Shown here piece by piece: positions 1 to 11,565 of a DNA stretch of 64,000 bases (the stretch's first letter is position 1; every line of letters starts with the position of its first letter). Made by a program: the position numbers and the translations under genes. Source of the stretch: Limnanthes douglasii subsp. nivea (lineage: Eukaryota > Streptophyta > Magnoliopsida > Brassicales > Limnanthaceae); assembly GCA_036936605.1 (NCBI GenBank), contig JAUPFV010000003.1, positions 81,638,273 to 81,702,272 on the forward strand. Reading direction: 5' to 3'. The notes beneath the pieces are model-generated. The model was not told the origin of the DNA and did not search any database. It was given only the letters and a program-made list of their open reading frames with translations.

Positions 1-458
1 GTTTTGAAGTCTATGATCCATAACAAAATTAATAAATTTTTAGAGGGTGATTAAATTATTTTCTTAGTTTCACCTACTGGTCAACGAAACCTTATTCATG
101 CATCACCATTTAATTATTCAAGTATACACAATTTAATTCACAAATTTCCATACAGCATTTAGCATGCGTAAATAATTAAAATTTTGTGTAAAAATTAATT
201 TAGATACCATAAATAATAACACAATTAATTTATATAAAAAAATCTAAAAAAATCGAACAAATTGTACTCCCTAATTGATGCAGGACATGGTCGTCCGCCC
301 AACCCTGCAGCAAAACCTAATGTGAATCCAAAAAATAAGATTTGTAAAGCTCTTAAATCAATTGTTATATTTTATTTGAAATTGAATCAAATGAGTCAGC
401 ATTAACTATCGTTATAATCTTACACGTGTTCCGATAACATTATATAAAATCGCATTTT

Positions 459-494
<36 letters not shown>

Positions 495-1400
495 CAATAG
501 ATAGTTACCAGTAACCGCCTGCAATAAATAAAAAATATCAATAGACATCCAATTAACAAGGTAACTGAAAAGGGTTTCCAACATAAAATCTTCCAACAAT
601 ACCTTTCACATATAAAAACAGAAAACCTAAAAAATTTGCTTCTGTCTCCGGATTTTTCAAAATTCATGAATCTTTCCGATTAAATTAACTTTTAGTGAAA
701 CTCGAGCATTTTAACTTTAAGACTATTAGATCATATTTTCACAAATAAGTTACTTTATTTCGTCTTAAATTTTTTATTTTCATGTTCGTAGTTATTAATA
801 ACCTTCAAAACTCCATATCTTTCAAACTATAACTTAAAAAGAAAATTTAAAAATATATATTCCTAGTTTTTTAAACGAACAAAACGAAATTCCACGTTCT
901 TTCGCAACCGAAAACAATTTTCTTTCGGCAACCAAATAACACTTAATTACCCGAGCGTAACATATATGATTTTTTCCAACCAAATTGCACGTTCTTTCGC
1001 AACTGGAATACAATTTGTTTTTCAGACTAATTTTGGGATCCGGTTATTCTTAATTTCACAACTAAATATAGTCCTAACTAAAATTCAAATAATAATATAT
1101 TGCATGGATCTAGTTTTGTTCATTTACAAAAAAACGGACGATATTTTCAGATTTTTTTTGGAAGCGATGGTTTGAAAGATATGGCATTAAAAAATAAAAA
1201 ACACTCAAAAGAGAAATCAAAAGAGAAATCGGTTAAGAGGTATATTGGGATTAAGAGAAATTCCACGTGGTGTTATCGGTACTTAAGTTTTAAAACCAAG
1301 TGGATATGAGTAGTTTTTCAAGCCTGCATGGCTATTAGTAAATAGTTTTGATCCCAAAATATTATTGGTATGGTTACCCTTTGCATAAACTTAAACACTA
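1..1400. repeat. AT-rich leading block of array unit 1
   Basis: This is very AT-rich DNA with no supportable gene. It matches 58217-59830 almost base for base, and its part from about 640 onward recurs near 19925, 38447, 50435 and 53012. Short open frames here (for example 966-1175) recur in all copies only because the DNA is repeated. They lack codon bias and any recognisable domain, so I do not call them genes. Confidence 0.8.
464..536. mobile_element. Half copy of a palindromic (TA)n MITE-like element
   Basis: A short TA run is followed by a 48-bp arm (489-536). The arm matches the right arm of the complete inverted-repeat element at 58808-58975 with about two differences. The left arm and about 120 bp of flank present at 58.68-58.86 kb are missing here, so this copy looks like a deletion derivative. 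Confidence 0.6.
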
Positions 1401-1459
1401 AACTAAACCCTTCTCCCTAAGCCTTCGAAATCAGACCAACTCTCTCTCTAACTCCACAG

Positions 1460-1675
1460 CTAGCAACTTCTTCTGCCTTGTCCTGTCCTTACAGTATTAT
1501 ATTGTTTCCTTGTGCATGCCGTGCTTCAGCATCATCAGCGCTGGAAAGGATCTGCCCAACCGCAGCTCCACGAGATGCAAGCAAACCTTGTGCCATCACT
1601 TTGTCTTTGTATGCAGACGGGTCTTCCAACTGCGGGTGAAGGAGTTGGTCCAAATGCTCAGGCGTTGCCATCTTT
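1460..1675 (-). pseudogene. Pyruvate,phosphate dikinase (PPDK) gene fragment, copy 1
   Basis: On the minus strand, 1671 to 1489 reads about 60 residues matching the segment of plant PPDK that joins the nucleotide-binding half to the phosphohistidine swivel domain. Visible landmarks are [19 protein letters not shown], a GAAVGQ stretch and DDAEA-HAQG. Just past the last residue the frame hits TAA. A one-base shift there lets resemblance to the following PPDK residues continue to about 1460. PPDK itself is about 950 aa and interconverts pyruvate with phosphoenolpyruvate. Only one exon-sized piece is here, without the catalytic histidine region or a start, so it is a captured or relict fragment. 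It lies antisense to and upstream of SAUR copy 1, and recurs three more times in the window. Confidence 0.75.
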
Positions 1676-1689
1676 CCAGTTGTGCGAGT

Positions 1690-2317
1690 CTATATTCGTG
1701 AACCATGTCGACTACTATGTATCTTCACAACACATTTACCCGTGGCGCTTACCTGTTCTACATTCCAGCATCAACACCCTATTTTCTTAAATTGTGAATC
1801 AATATCCATCAAAACCTTACTTCTAACTTTAACTGAAAATACTCTACTAACCGACCAAGGCATGTTGACCTATAGCCTTTGGACAATTACGCAAATTATT
1901 CCATTGCCTTGTTTGACTAGTCTTCGAACTTGAGCTTGATCAAGGGGAAAGGCTTTTATACAAAAACTATAATGACTTCACATGGTCATCATCTCTATCT
2001 CATCGACAAGGATAAGGACGGCATTCAAATTGTTGTGCATGTTAGGTTGCAGGACAAGTCCTTGCGAAGTGTCTCCTACCATCCGGGAAACAGATCATAA
2101 TATTATCCTTCATAAACCTCTCATCCTTGCAAATTTTATCATCGAACTTGTAGGACAGGTCTGTCTGTCAGCCTATAGTCCTTTCAAAGTTTCTAAGCCT
2201 TTTATTTCCGTCAAGTTGGTGTGGGGGACAAAACCATGTGAAATGCTTTAATAGTCCAGCCCCAGCTGATACCACAGGTTAGAGGACACGGATTTCAAAT
2301 TGAAATGCTATTCTATC
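1690..2317 (+). other. SAUR upstream region with a short conserved open frame (1972-2100)
   Basis: This region is shared by all array units. It contains a 42-codon frame (1972-2100, beginning MTSHGHHLYLIDKDKDG) open upstream of its ATG for about 20 further codons. In units 3 and 4 the frame carries a 9-bp insertion that keeps it open. I do not recognise it. It may be another gene relict. Its end overlaps the TGTCTC site, so it is more likely part of the SAUR promoter than a working gene. Confidence 0.35.
2070..2075 (+). promoter_or_regulatory. TGTCTC auxin-response element upstream of SAUR copy 1
   Basis: A canonical ARF-binding hexamer TGTCTC lies 358 bp upstream of the SAUR start codon. 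The same hexamer at the same place is kept in units 2 and 3. Six bases alone can occur by chance, but SAUR promoters classically carry this element. Confidence 0.5.
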
Positions 2318-2325
2318 TATATATA
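2318..2325 (+). promoter_or_regulatory. TATA box of SAUR copy 1
   Basis: TATATATA followed by CCC lies 108 bp before the ATG, which would give a 5' leader of roughly 75-80 nt. The sequence and spacing are conserved in all three SAUR copies. Confidence 0.65.
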
Positions 2326-2432
2326 CCCACATGACATTGTTCAACCTCCAAACCCACAACTCTTCACATTCCAAATTCATCGATTAAACAAAAAAATACT
2401 AAGAAGCTCTAAAATCTTTTTTTTGGAGAAAC

Positions 2433-2717
2433 ATGGGTGTTCGTCTTCCAGGTGTTGTTTCTGCTCTCCGACGGTCCGTTTCCTTGACAAAGAAATCAGG
2501 TCCGAGAAATTCGGATGTACCAAAAGGCTTCTTTGCAGTTTATGTTGGTACTCATATGAAGAGATTTGTAGTTCCTGTATCCTACTTGAACCAGCCGTTG
2601 TTTCAAGATATGCTAAGTCGAGCCGAAGAAGAATTTGGATTTGATCATCCCATGGGTGGCTTGACCATTCCTTGCGACGAAGATCTATTTGTTAGTCTCA
2701 CTTCTCAGCTTCAATAG
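2433..2717 (+). CDS. SAUR family auxin-responsive protein, copy 1
   Basis: This is an intronless 94-aa protein starting MGVRLPGVV. It has the full SAUR core: [11 protein letters not shown], then [14 protein letters not shown], a short helix [13 protein letters not shown], then [12 protein letters not shown]. The length is typical for the small Arabidopsis SAUR19-24-like group. Such proteins inhibit PP2C.D phosphatases at the plasma membrane, so H+-ATPases stay active and cells expand. That function is family knowledge, not shown here. The ATG follows a TATA box by about 108 bp and is the first in this frame. Compared with copies 2 and 3 it has Gly in place of Ala at residue 23 and Met for Leu at 60. 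The frame is intact although the surrounding repeats are riddled with stops, which argues the gene is still constrained or recently duplicated. Gene-sized ORFs in other frames here are shadows. Confidence 0.93.
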   Translation: MGVRLPGVVSALRRSVSLTKKSGPRNSDVPKGFFAVYVGTHMKRFVVPVSYLNQPLFQDMLSRAEEEFGFDHPMGGLTIPCDEDLFVSLTSQLQ

Positions 2718-2749
2718 ATTAAACACACTGGAGGCAAGACAATTTTGTA
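2714..2749 (+). promoter_or_regulatory. DST-like mRNA instability element in the SAUR 3' end
   Basis: ATAGATT (2714-2720, overlapping the stop codon) is followed by GGAGG and ATTTTGTA (2742-2749). SAUR mRNAs are known for a downstream (DST) element built from GGA, ATAGATT and ATTTTGTA blocks. The blocks are present here, but their order is not the classical one, so this is tentative. All three copies share it. Confidence 0.35.
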
Positions 2750-3369
2750 AAGGCAGATTAGCATGTATACGTTTAGCTGAAATGAGATAGGACACTTGCT
2801 GTCATGTAAATAGGATACTCATACATCAATTTTTAACTTTTATCTCCAACCATGACTCATGCAAATATTTTGTCTATTTTTAACTTTAATCTCCAACCAT
2901 CCGGCATGCAAAGTAATGAATCACATGCAAAATAATAACCAAATTTGTCATAAAATAACTGACGCTTTTATTTATTTTTTATTCTAACAATAAAACTACT
3001 TTGTATTCTATAAAACAAATCAACTATGGACGATAAACCACCGAAATGAAAATACATGAAACCAATAATAGTTTGTACTTTTTTCTTCTTGTAATTTGTT
3101 TATATATGATTCTTGTCCGTAGGTGATACATTTTTGTTTATATATGATTCTTGTCCGTAGGTGATACATTTCGGCAAATAGGACGATGAAATTTGTAAAT
3201 AAAATAATTTCAAGTTATTTGGAATTTGAAAAGCTTGAGTGTGAATTAAAAAAATTTGAAAAAAAAAATAAAGTTTTTTGTTTTTAGTAAAGCGGAAGCC
3301 ACTAAGTTGTAGTTGTTTTATGGGGTAACTAACCACACGGAATAGTGAAAGTTATTACGACATAAGACA
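2750..3369. other. SAUR downstream spacer
   Basis: No gene is visible. It holds a direct duplication of 38 bp (about 3095-3170), also present in unit 3 (about 44042-44117) but single in unit 2. A roughly 60-bp stretch near 3235-3300 is likewise shared with unit 3 and missing in unit 2. The spacer ends in the AGACA target duplication (3365-3369) of the copia. Confidence 0.7.
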
Positions 3370-3865
3370 TGTTGGATCATAAATTTGATATGGTTAAACG
3401 GTCCAACCCACTCAATAAAGCCCGTATATAAAGCATCTTCTAGAACCAATTAAATTAATAATTATTTAGTAGTGGAGGTCGTGTGTAAGACCATCTTTAG
3501 GTTGAGTGTAAGACACATTTTTATGTTGAGTGTAAGAAACACTTTTACCTTGAGTGTAGTCATGAGGCTGAGTGTTTAAGTATCCATAAGATCTTAGATG
3601 GTGGATCCTTGTCTCCAATATTGTTCTATAAATAGTGGAGCTCTCCAAACATCTAGAGCATCACACAAACACACCAAGAAGTAAAGTTAGAGGGAAAATT
3701 AGAGTGAGAGAAAAGAGAGACAAGAATAGTCTCTTGAGTGAAAGAAAAATACTTATCTTCTAGTGTGAGGTGTAAGAGTGTTCTTGTAACATTTCTTCTC
3801 TTCAATCTATATCAAATTTGCTTGTTTGTTTTTAGTGAGTGTTGTTTTATTATTTTCCGCCAACA
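3370..3865 (+). repeat. Copia family 1 copy 1, 5' LTR
   Basis: This 496-bp LTR starts TGTTGGATCATAA and ends CCAACA. A TATAAATA box is at 3627-3634. It lies between inverted halves (tagatggtgg ... ccacc-atcta) that are better preserved in other copies. It carries about 54 bp near 3690-3760 that the 3' LTR lacks. Confidence 0.9.
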
Positions 3866-3868
3866 AAG

Positions 3869-3880
3869 TGGTATCAGAGC
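3869..3880 (+). other. Primer-binding site, initiator tRNA-Met type
   Basis: TGGTATCAGAGC, three bases after the LTR, is complementary to the 3' end of initiator tRNA-Met, the usual primer of plant copia elements. The same motif follows the LTRs of copies 2 and 4 and of the second copia. Confidence 0.9.
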
Positions 3881-3931
3881 CACAAGCTCTTTCCAAAATT
3901 TTGTTTTTAAATTTTCAACATATTTAAAAAT

Positions 3932-6900
3932 ATGGCAAATGGTGTATCCTCCTTCCAAGTTCCAACACTCAATAACAACAAATACGACAACTAGAGTATC
4001 AAGATGAAAGCTCTCCGTGGAGCACAAGATGTGTGGGATGCCGTAAAAAAAGGGATGACGAACCCAAAGATGAAGCAAGCCGTACTCAAGAGGAGAAAAC
4101 AAATTTGAAGGATTCAAGAAAGAGAGACAAAAAATCTCTCTTCCTCATCTATCAAGCATTAGATGATGATGGCTTCGAAAAAATTCCAAGCGCATTCTCC
4201 GCCAAGCAAGAGTGAGAGAAATTACAAATCTATTACAAAGGAGTCGAAAAGGTGAAAAAGGTACGACTCCAAACATTAAGAGGTGAATTCGAATCCTTAC
4301 ATATGAAAGTGTCCGAATCTATTTCGGAATATTTCTGAAGAGTAGCAACTGTTTCTAATCAATTAAAAAGAAATGGTGAGAAGTTAGAAGACGTGAGAGT
4401 AATAGAAAAAATAAATCGTTCGTTGGATCCTGAATTTGAGCATATCTTCGCGACGATTGAAGAAACTAAAGACTTGGATAAAATGATGATTTAAGAACTC
4501 CAAGGATCATTACAAGCCTATGAAAAAAAGCTCAAGAAGAAACAAGAGATCACCGAGCAACTCCTCAAACTAGAACTGAAGGACATGCATGCAAATCAAG
4601 GAGATGATGGAAACCAACGTGGCTGAGGCAGAGGCAGAGGCTGCGGACGAGGTGGTTATCATGGTCGTGGACGTGGTTGGAATTACAACAACAATAATTC
4701 CAACTAAACTACGAGAAATGATAAATCTCAACACGAGGTCGTGGAAGAAGAAATCCAAACTCGAGGTATGATAAATCTCAAATCCAATGTTATAATTGTC
4801 AAAGGTTTGGACATTATGCTTCAGAATGCAGAGGCCCCAACAATAGAGTTGAGGAGAGGGCCAACTATGTGGAGGAGAAGATGGAGGAAAAAGACATGTT
4901 ACTACTAACATACAAATAGACTAATGAAGGTCAAGAGAACACTTGGTATCTTGACACTAGTACAAGCAACCATATGTGTGGGAAAAGAAGCATGTCTGTA
5001 TAGATCAATGAAGGAGTGAGTGGAAATGTCTATTTTGGAGATGATAGCAAAATATCAGTGAAAAGAAAAGGTAACATTCTTATTCGTGCAAAAGATGGTA
5101 GTCACCAAATAATTTCAAATGTCTATTACGTACCTAGCATGAAAAACAACATCTTGAGTTTGGGACAACTACTAGAAAAGGGCTATCATATTCATATTAA
5201 AAATTATAGTCTTTTTATGAGAGATGGCAAAGGATACTTAATTGTTAAAGTTCAAATGTCAAAGAATAGAATGTTTCCTTTGAATATTCAAAATTATGTT
5301 GCAAAGTGACTTAAGGCGTGTTACAAAGATTCTTCGTGGCTATGAGATGTTCGATTTGGGAATCTAAACTTTAAAAGTTTAGAGTTATTTCCCAAAAAGT
5401 AAATGGTGAGAGGTTTAACATGCATCAATCATTCGGACCAACTATGCGAAGGATGTTTTCTTGGAAAGCAATTCAGAAAAACCTTTATAAAGGAGTCAGA
5501 ATAAAGAGTCAAGAAACCTCTCGAGCTTATCTATAACGATGTATGTGGTCTAATCAAGCCGAGCTCTCTAGGTAAAGGTAACTAATTTCTTCTCTTCATT
5601 GATGATTTTTCAAGAAAAACTTGGTATATTTCTTGAAACAGAAATCTGAAGTCTTTAGAATATTTAAGAAGTTCAAAGCAGTTGTGGAAAAGGAAACCGG
5701 AAATAAGATCAAAGCCATGAGATCTGACTGAGAAAGGGAGTTCACATCCAATGAATTCCAAGAGTTTTGTGAAGCACATGGAATTCATCGCCGCTTGACA
5801 GTTCCTAGATCTCCTCAACAAAACGGTATGGCAGAGAGGAAGAACAGAACAATTCTTGATATGGCGCGAAGCACGCTTAAAAGCAAGAAATTGCCTAAAG
5901 TTTTTTGGGCGGAAGCAGGGGCTTGTGTGGTCTACTTGTCCAACCGATCTCCAACAAAAAGTGTTTGGGGAAAGACACCACAAAAAGCGTGGAGTGGAAG
6001 AAAGCCCAGAATTTCCCACCTGAGAGTATTCGGAAGCGTAACTCATGTCCATGTACCAGACGAACAACGAAGAAAACTCGATGATAAAAGCAAGAGTTTT
6101 ATCTTCATCGGTTACGACTCAAGTTCTAAACGCTACAAGATGTACAACCCAAACAATAAGAAGGTTGTTATAAGCCGAGACATGATAGTTGATGAAGAAG
6201 GCGAATGGGATTTGAAGTCTCATACAAACGAGTTCACATTGTTTCCCTAAATTAAAGAAGATGGGCAGACACCAAATGAGAAATCAGAAGATGTTGCTAC
6301 CCCACATGCTTCACCAACAGTAACTACTCATGGAGACTCACCACCTTCATTATTGTCAAATGGTAGTCAAAATGAGAGAGTAGTGGAACGTACAAGAAGC
6401 CTTAGTGATCTTTGTGAAGTAACCAAACCAATGGATAACCTTACATTATTTTGTATTTTTGCTAATTGTAAGCCAGTGACATTTCAAGAAGCTGCACAAG
6501 AGAAACAATGGAGAGACGCGATGGATGAAGAAATTAGAGCCATCGAGAAAAATGACACATGGGAACTCACCTCACTTCCCAAAGGGTGCAAGACAATAGG
6601 CGTGAGATGGTTATACAAAACTAAGAGAAATGTTAAGGTGGATATTGAAAAACACAAAGTGAGGCTTGTTGAAAAAGGCTATATTCAAAAGGCGGGAATT
6701 AACTATGATGAGGTATTCGCCCCTGTTGCCCGATTAGAAACTATTAGACTAATAATTTTATCGGCAGCTCAAAACAAGTGGAAGATTCAACAAATGGATG
6801 TAAAGTCAGCATTTCTAAATGGTGTCCTTGAAGAAGAAGTCTACATTCAAAAACCATTAGGCTATGAGGTCAAAGGTCACGAAGATAAGGTTTTAAAGTT

Positions 6901-7141
6901 AAAGAAGGCTCTTTACGAGCTCAAACAAGCACCAAGGACATGGAATAGTGGAATCGACAACTATTTCCGAGAGAATAGCTTCAACAAATTTTCGTACGAG
7001 CACGCTTTATATACCAAAATTAAAGATGAAGATATTTTTATTGTGTGTCTCTACGTGGATGATTTGATCTTCACCGGATATAGCCCAATCAATTTTGATA
7101 AATTCAAGGAAGTGATGATGAGGAATTCGATATGACAGACT
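3932..7141 (+). pseudogene. Copia family 1 gag-pol, copy 1, 5' part (to RT)
   Basis: The frame begins at ATG 3932 and is a degraded polyprotein. In order: a Gag of the copia/UBN2 type with many stops; a Gly/Arg-rich stretch near 4620-4690; a CCHC zinc knuckle (about 4789-4830); a protease site changed to DTSTSNH at about 4952; GAG-pre-integrase; integrase core fragments (SPQQNGMAERKNRT at about 5813); and reverse transcriptase 6353-7135 with MDVKSAFLNG and the YVDD catalytic motif at about 7050. Several stops replace Trp or Arg codons. A one-base frameshift just before 7135 precedes the insertion of the gypsy element. The remaining RT/RNase H part resumes at 17594. Confidence 0.88.
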
Positions 7142-7425
7142 TGATAAGGAAAGATATTCCTCAGGGACATAAGTGCAATTAATAGGGACTAAAGTGATAA
7201 GTTCTGTAATTATAGGATTAAATTAGGCTTTAGGAGAAACCGAAGGGTTAAATTGTAAATATACCAATATGTAACCGTTTCTCTAACTAACTCACCTTGC
7301 CTATTTAAAGAGGCTGAAGGAGTTATTTTGACCTATGAAATATTCAGAAGCACTTTTCACTACTTTAAATTCTCCTTGAAGACTTTCTGTTCTTAATTCT
7401 CTCACTACAACTTTAATTCACACCA
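7142..7425 (+). repeat. Gypsy 5' LTR
   Basis: The LTR is 284 bp. A TATA-like TATTTAAAG is at 7302-7310, about 120 bp before the LTR end, so the R region is probably short. Confidence 0.92.
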
Positions 7426-7427
7426 AA

Positions 7428-7446
7428 TTGGCGCTAGAAAGAGGGG
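7428..7446 (+). other. Gypsy primer-binding site
   Basis: TTGGCGCTAGAAAGAGGGG starts two bases after the LTR. The position fits a tRNA primer site and TTGGCGC is common at this place in Athila/Tat elements. I cannot assign the tRNA with certainty. Confidence 0.6.
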
Positions 7447-7553
7447 ATCGAGGATACCTTGATCAACAGATCAGAAATCGACGTTCGAGTTTCCGTTTTT
7501 CAAAGTTTTTCGTTCGAATTTTCATATTTTATTTGATTTTTCGCTGATTGAAG

Positions 7554-9190
7554 ATGAATCCAGAGGAAGGTGACAATCCATCCGTTCGCAAGGCTATGGA
7601 AACGCTGAAATCCGATCTGTAAGAGGCAGGTAAATCTATTCCAACTCAATCAATCCAATTTGATTTTGAAGGAAAAATGAATGAGATGATTAGGAAGGTG
7701 GCTGAGCTTGACGAATTGGTAAAAAAGAAGGGAAATAATGATGGTGCTAGGCTTAGGTCTAAGATAGCAGGGGGCGATCAGAATGATCAGTCGGATCAGT
7801 CGATGGACGATGGCGATGATCACTATGAGCAGCGTAAAACACGTTCTGAGCAAAAAAAAGAATATAGCGGGATAAAGAGGAAAGAAAAGTTACAAAGGCG
7901 ACTGTATGAAAACTCTAGTGATGAAGAGGACTTCGAAGATTCCGAGTCTGATGAGACACCGAGGTACGAACGCTTTCGAGGCCGTTCAAGAGGAGCAGAG
8001 CGTGAGCTCCGGCCAACTAAGGTGTATAAGGAAGGAAGGAAAAAGAAAGAGAGGCGAGTATACTCACCTCGGAAATATTCGCCTCGGAGGTGTTCGCCTC
8101 GGAAATATGAAGGTGAGTCCAGCTTATATGCAACTGTGGGGATGAGAAATGAGGACCAGTATGTTCAGGGGGTCGACTGGAGGGACTCACCACTGGTCAG
8201 GGAGATCAGATCTGTGCCGCTACCGAGGCGTTTTGATATTTCCAAAGTTGATAAGTTTGATGGGACTCAAGATCCCGATGACCACATAGAACAATTTAAA
8301 AACTACATGACTAATTTCGAAGATGACGATAAATTGGTATGTAGAGCTTTTTCTCAAACGTTTAAGGGAACTGCGCTGAAATGGTTCAATAAGATTCCTA
8401 AGGAGTCAATTGCAAATTTTAGAAGTTTCTACACCGCTTTTCGAAGACAGTTTGTGGGAAGCAAGGAAATGAGAGCCAATGGAGATACAATAATACAATG
8501 CAAGCAGGCTGTGGGAGAGAAGTTGAAGGATTATACCAAGAGGTTTGTGTCAACAAAGGCTGAATTGGATGACTGTGAAGAAAGTGTGGTTATGGCGGCG
8601 TTCAGGCAAGGGCTGTTGCCTGGGGATTTAGCCGATGAGACTACGAGGCGCAGGGCGTTAACATTTGGAGCTCTTATGGCTCAGGTTGAGGACCAGATTA
8701 AGGTCGAAGAATCGACGAGGGTTCGAGGAGGTGCTAGTACTATTCAGAAGGGGAGTGGACAATCTAACATCTCGAACAACAATCCCTCGCGTCCGAAGAA
8801 CAATCAAAATGTTTCTAACTGAGGAACCTCGAACTCGTATCAAGGGGGATATAATCAGCATAATTCTAACAATCAGCAGCAGTATAGGTCCAGGTCGAAT
8901 GTGTAGGTAAGGCCAGATTACTATGCAGATTTAACTGAGAGCGTGACTTCAATATATGAAAAAACAAGGGGAACAATCAATTTTAGAAAGCCACCAGCTA
9001 TCAACAGGCCAAGAGAGGAGCGCAATAATAAATTCTGTAGGTATCATGAAGACATCGGCCATGATACAAATGATTGCATTGCTCTGAAGAAGGAGATGCA
9101 AGTTCTGATCGAAAATGGAAAGTTGTTGGAATATGTCAGGAAGAATGCCAAGGCTACAGCTCCTAAAGGTGGTAATCCCAATTCTAAGCA
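7554..9190 (+). pseudogene. Gypsy gag (nonsense-interrupted)
   Basis: The likely start is ATG 7554. The frame stops at codon 23 (TAA 7620-7622) and is open again from 7677 to 8819. Residues of the long open part include an Arg/Glu-rich charged region with SPRK repeats (about 8060-8110). The Retrotrans_gag core runs about 8235-8640 (KFDGTQDPDDHIEQF, then ALKWFN). In-frame stops occur at 8820-8822 and near 8904. The frame then continues with a Cys/His motif (CRYHEDIGHDTNDC, about 9030-9075) that replaces the standard zinc knuckle in Tat Gag proteins. Gag would package the RNA. This copy could not make it without suppression. Confidence 0.85.
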
Positions 9191-10004
9191 GGAAACTGCG
9201 TTAATGATTTTAGATGTTGCAGGTGAGGGGGATGGTTTCGATGTAGCCTCGGAATATGTCGAACCAGACCCTAGTCGACTTTTGTTAATGTCAATAGATG
9301 AGCCGATGCGTCAGGGACGTGTTCGAGATTTGTGTGCCTTTTTCGAATCACTAACAATATTTGGAGGGGATTCGATGACCAACAACACTAATAATTCGAG
9401 GAAGAGGCATATAGTAAACTTAACGCGACAAATTGAGGGAGGCGCATCGGCACACCTAGGCAACAGAAAGGATGTGCCCTTTATAATTTTCGACGGGGAT
9501 GATTTGAGGGGGATTACTGGGCCACATGAAGATGCGGTGGTTATAGGAGCAGAAGTATGCAGGGTGGAGATTCGACGAGTGCTGATTGATACAGGAAGCT
9601 CTGCTAACGTACTTTTCAAGTCGACGTATGAGAGATTGACTGCTCCGCCTCGAATAGAAAGATCAGAAAGGACTATCATAGGGTTTACTGGCGCAACAGA
9701 AAATGTGATAGGAGAGTTCGAGGGTGAAGTTTCTTTGGGAAAGGGGCCTTTCAAGAAGAAAGTACAAGTACTTTTTGTGGTGGTAGATTGTCCGTCAAGT
9801 TATAATGCTATTTTTGGGAGGTTGTGGTTGGCGAAGATATATGCTGTAGTTTCCACAGTTCATCAGTGTTTAAAGTATGTGATTGAGGACCGGGTCGGCG
9901 TAGTTCGAAGTGATCAAAAGGTAGCAAGAGAATGTTATGCTGCTGCATTTAGACTACGGGGCAAAAGTTCTGATGATCTGATGGAGAATTAGCAGTTTGG
10001 GGGG
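9191..10004 (+). pseudogene. Gypsy aspartic protease region
   Basis: The frame is continuous with gag. The catalytic motif LIDTGSSANVLF is at about 9580-9618. It is followed about 180 bp later by YNAIFGR (about 9800), the usual C-terminal protease motif. The open frame ends at a TAG (9990-9992), after which the same frame stays open into the RT leader from 10005. Confidence 0.85.
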
Positions 10005-11565
10005 TTGTCTTCTGATGGAGCAGATGAGGGAATTGATGATCCGAGGTCAACCCCGAGTTCTGTGGTAGTCAATGAAGAAATAGAGGAATATATTTTTAAT
10101 AATGGCAGGGTACTTCGAATTGGCACCCTGTTATCTTTGTCGATGCGAGAAAAGTTGTTGACTTTTTTGTCTGAAAATTTGGATGTGTTTGCGTGGAGAT
10201 CCGAAGACGTAGTAGGGGTCCCAACTAACATCATATGTCATAGCTTAGCGGTTGATCCGAAGGTCAAACCGATTATCCAAAAAAGAAGGGCTTTTTCATT
10301 GGAGAAATCCGAGGCCATAGTTGCCGAAGTTGATCGGCTATACAAGATGGGGCACATCAGGAAGGCCAATTATCCGAGGTGGACGGCTAATCCGGTGGGT
10401 AGTGAAAAAGAAGAACGGAAAATGGCGAATGTGTGTGGACTTCACAGATTTGAATAGAGCCTGTCCAAAAGATCCTATTCCGGTGCCTCGAATAGATCAA
10501 TTAGTGGATTCCACTTCGGGAAATAAAATTTTGACTTTCATGGATGCATTTTCGGGGTATAATCAAATTCGAATGAATCCAGATGATGAAGAAAGCACGA
10601 CTTTTATTATTGACAGAGGTTTGCATTGCTATAAAGTAATGCCGTTTGGATTGAAAAATGCTGGGTCAACATACCAGAGGCTGATGAATAAGGCGTTTGC
10701 TTCACAGATTGGGAGAAATATTGAAGTGTACATCGATGACATGCTTGTTAAAAGCAAGAGTGATGATGAACATATTGATGATTTAGAAGAGACGTTTTTG
10801 AATCTTAGAGCCATTCAATTGAAGTTGAATCCAGAAAAATGCACATTTGGAGTCCGATCTGGCAAATTTTTGGGGTACATGATTAGTGAAAGAGGAATCG
10901 AAGTGGGCCCAGAACAGTTGAAGGCTCTGATATCGATGTCTTCACCTCGGAATATCAAAGAAGTGCAAATGCTAACGGGCAGGTTAGCAGCTTTGAACAG
11001 ATTCATTTCTCGTTTTTCAGATAAGTGCTTGCCTTTTTTCCAGGTGCTGCGTAAACCCAATAATTTCGAGTGGACTTCGGATTGTGAAGAAGCCTTTTTG
11101 AAGATCAAAAATATTTTGTCCTCTCCTGAAATATTATCAAAGCCTCGGAAAGGTGAGCAGTTATTTTTGTATATAGCAGTGTCAGATTATGCAGTAAGCG
11201 CACTTTTGGTCAGTGAGGACACAAAAATTTCGAAGCCTGTTTACTATGTCAGCAAAAGTTCGGTTGATGCTGAGAAACGCTATTTGAAGCTCGAAAAATT
11301 GGCACTGTGTATAGTAGTGGCAGCAAGAAAAATGCGCCCTTACTTCCAGGCACATACGATTGTGGTTCGAACTTCATATCCATTAAAAATGTTTTGCAAA
11401 AACCAGACATTTCAGGAAGGATGACCAAGTGGTCTGTGGAGTTGGGAGATTTCGATGTGCTATTTTCTCCTCGAACAGCTATTAAAGCTCAAGCCTTAGC
11501 AGATTTTTTGGTGGAGTTCCACTCAAGTAGATCCGAAGAGACGAATGATGAAAAAACTAATGTGA
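10005..11565 (+). pseudogene. Gypsy reverse transcriptase and first RNase H
   Basis: The RT leader (LDVFAWR, about 10180) is followed by the finger region with KKKNGKWRMCVDFTDLN and FMDAFSGYNQI (about 10540). The catalytic YIDD is at 10729-10740. RNase H follows to about 11400 (the SDYAVSALL segment is a weakened active site). A one-base gain near 10400 shifts the frame before the KKKNGKW motif. A one-base loss in the A-run near 11383 shifts it back, so RT is whole only across two frames. Confidence 0.87.

Noticed and set aside
966..1309. Open frames MIFSNQIARSF... and MHGSSFVHLQK... as genes
   Set aside because: They recur only because the AT-rich block is repeated. Two overlapping frames, biased AT composition and no domains argue against coding.
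2300..2644. 114-codon plus-strand frame over the SAUR gene
   Set aside because: It is in a different frame from the SAUR motifs and includes the TATA box and leader, so it is a shadow.
4570..4911. 113-codon minus-strand frame opposite the Gly/Arg-rich gag stretch (also 29395, 45514)
   Set aside because: It is the shadow of the low-complexity and zinc-knuckle region of gag.
5582..6067. 161-codon minus-strand frame (also near 30375, 34621, 46577)
   Set aside because: It is the reverse shadow of the copia integrase, which has clear catalytic motifs on the plus strand.
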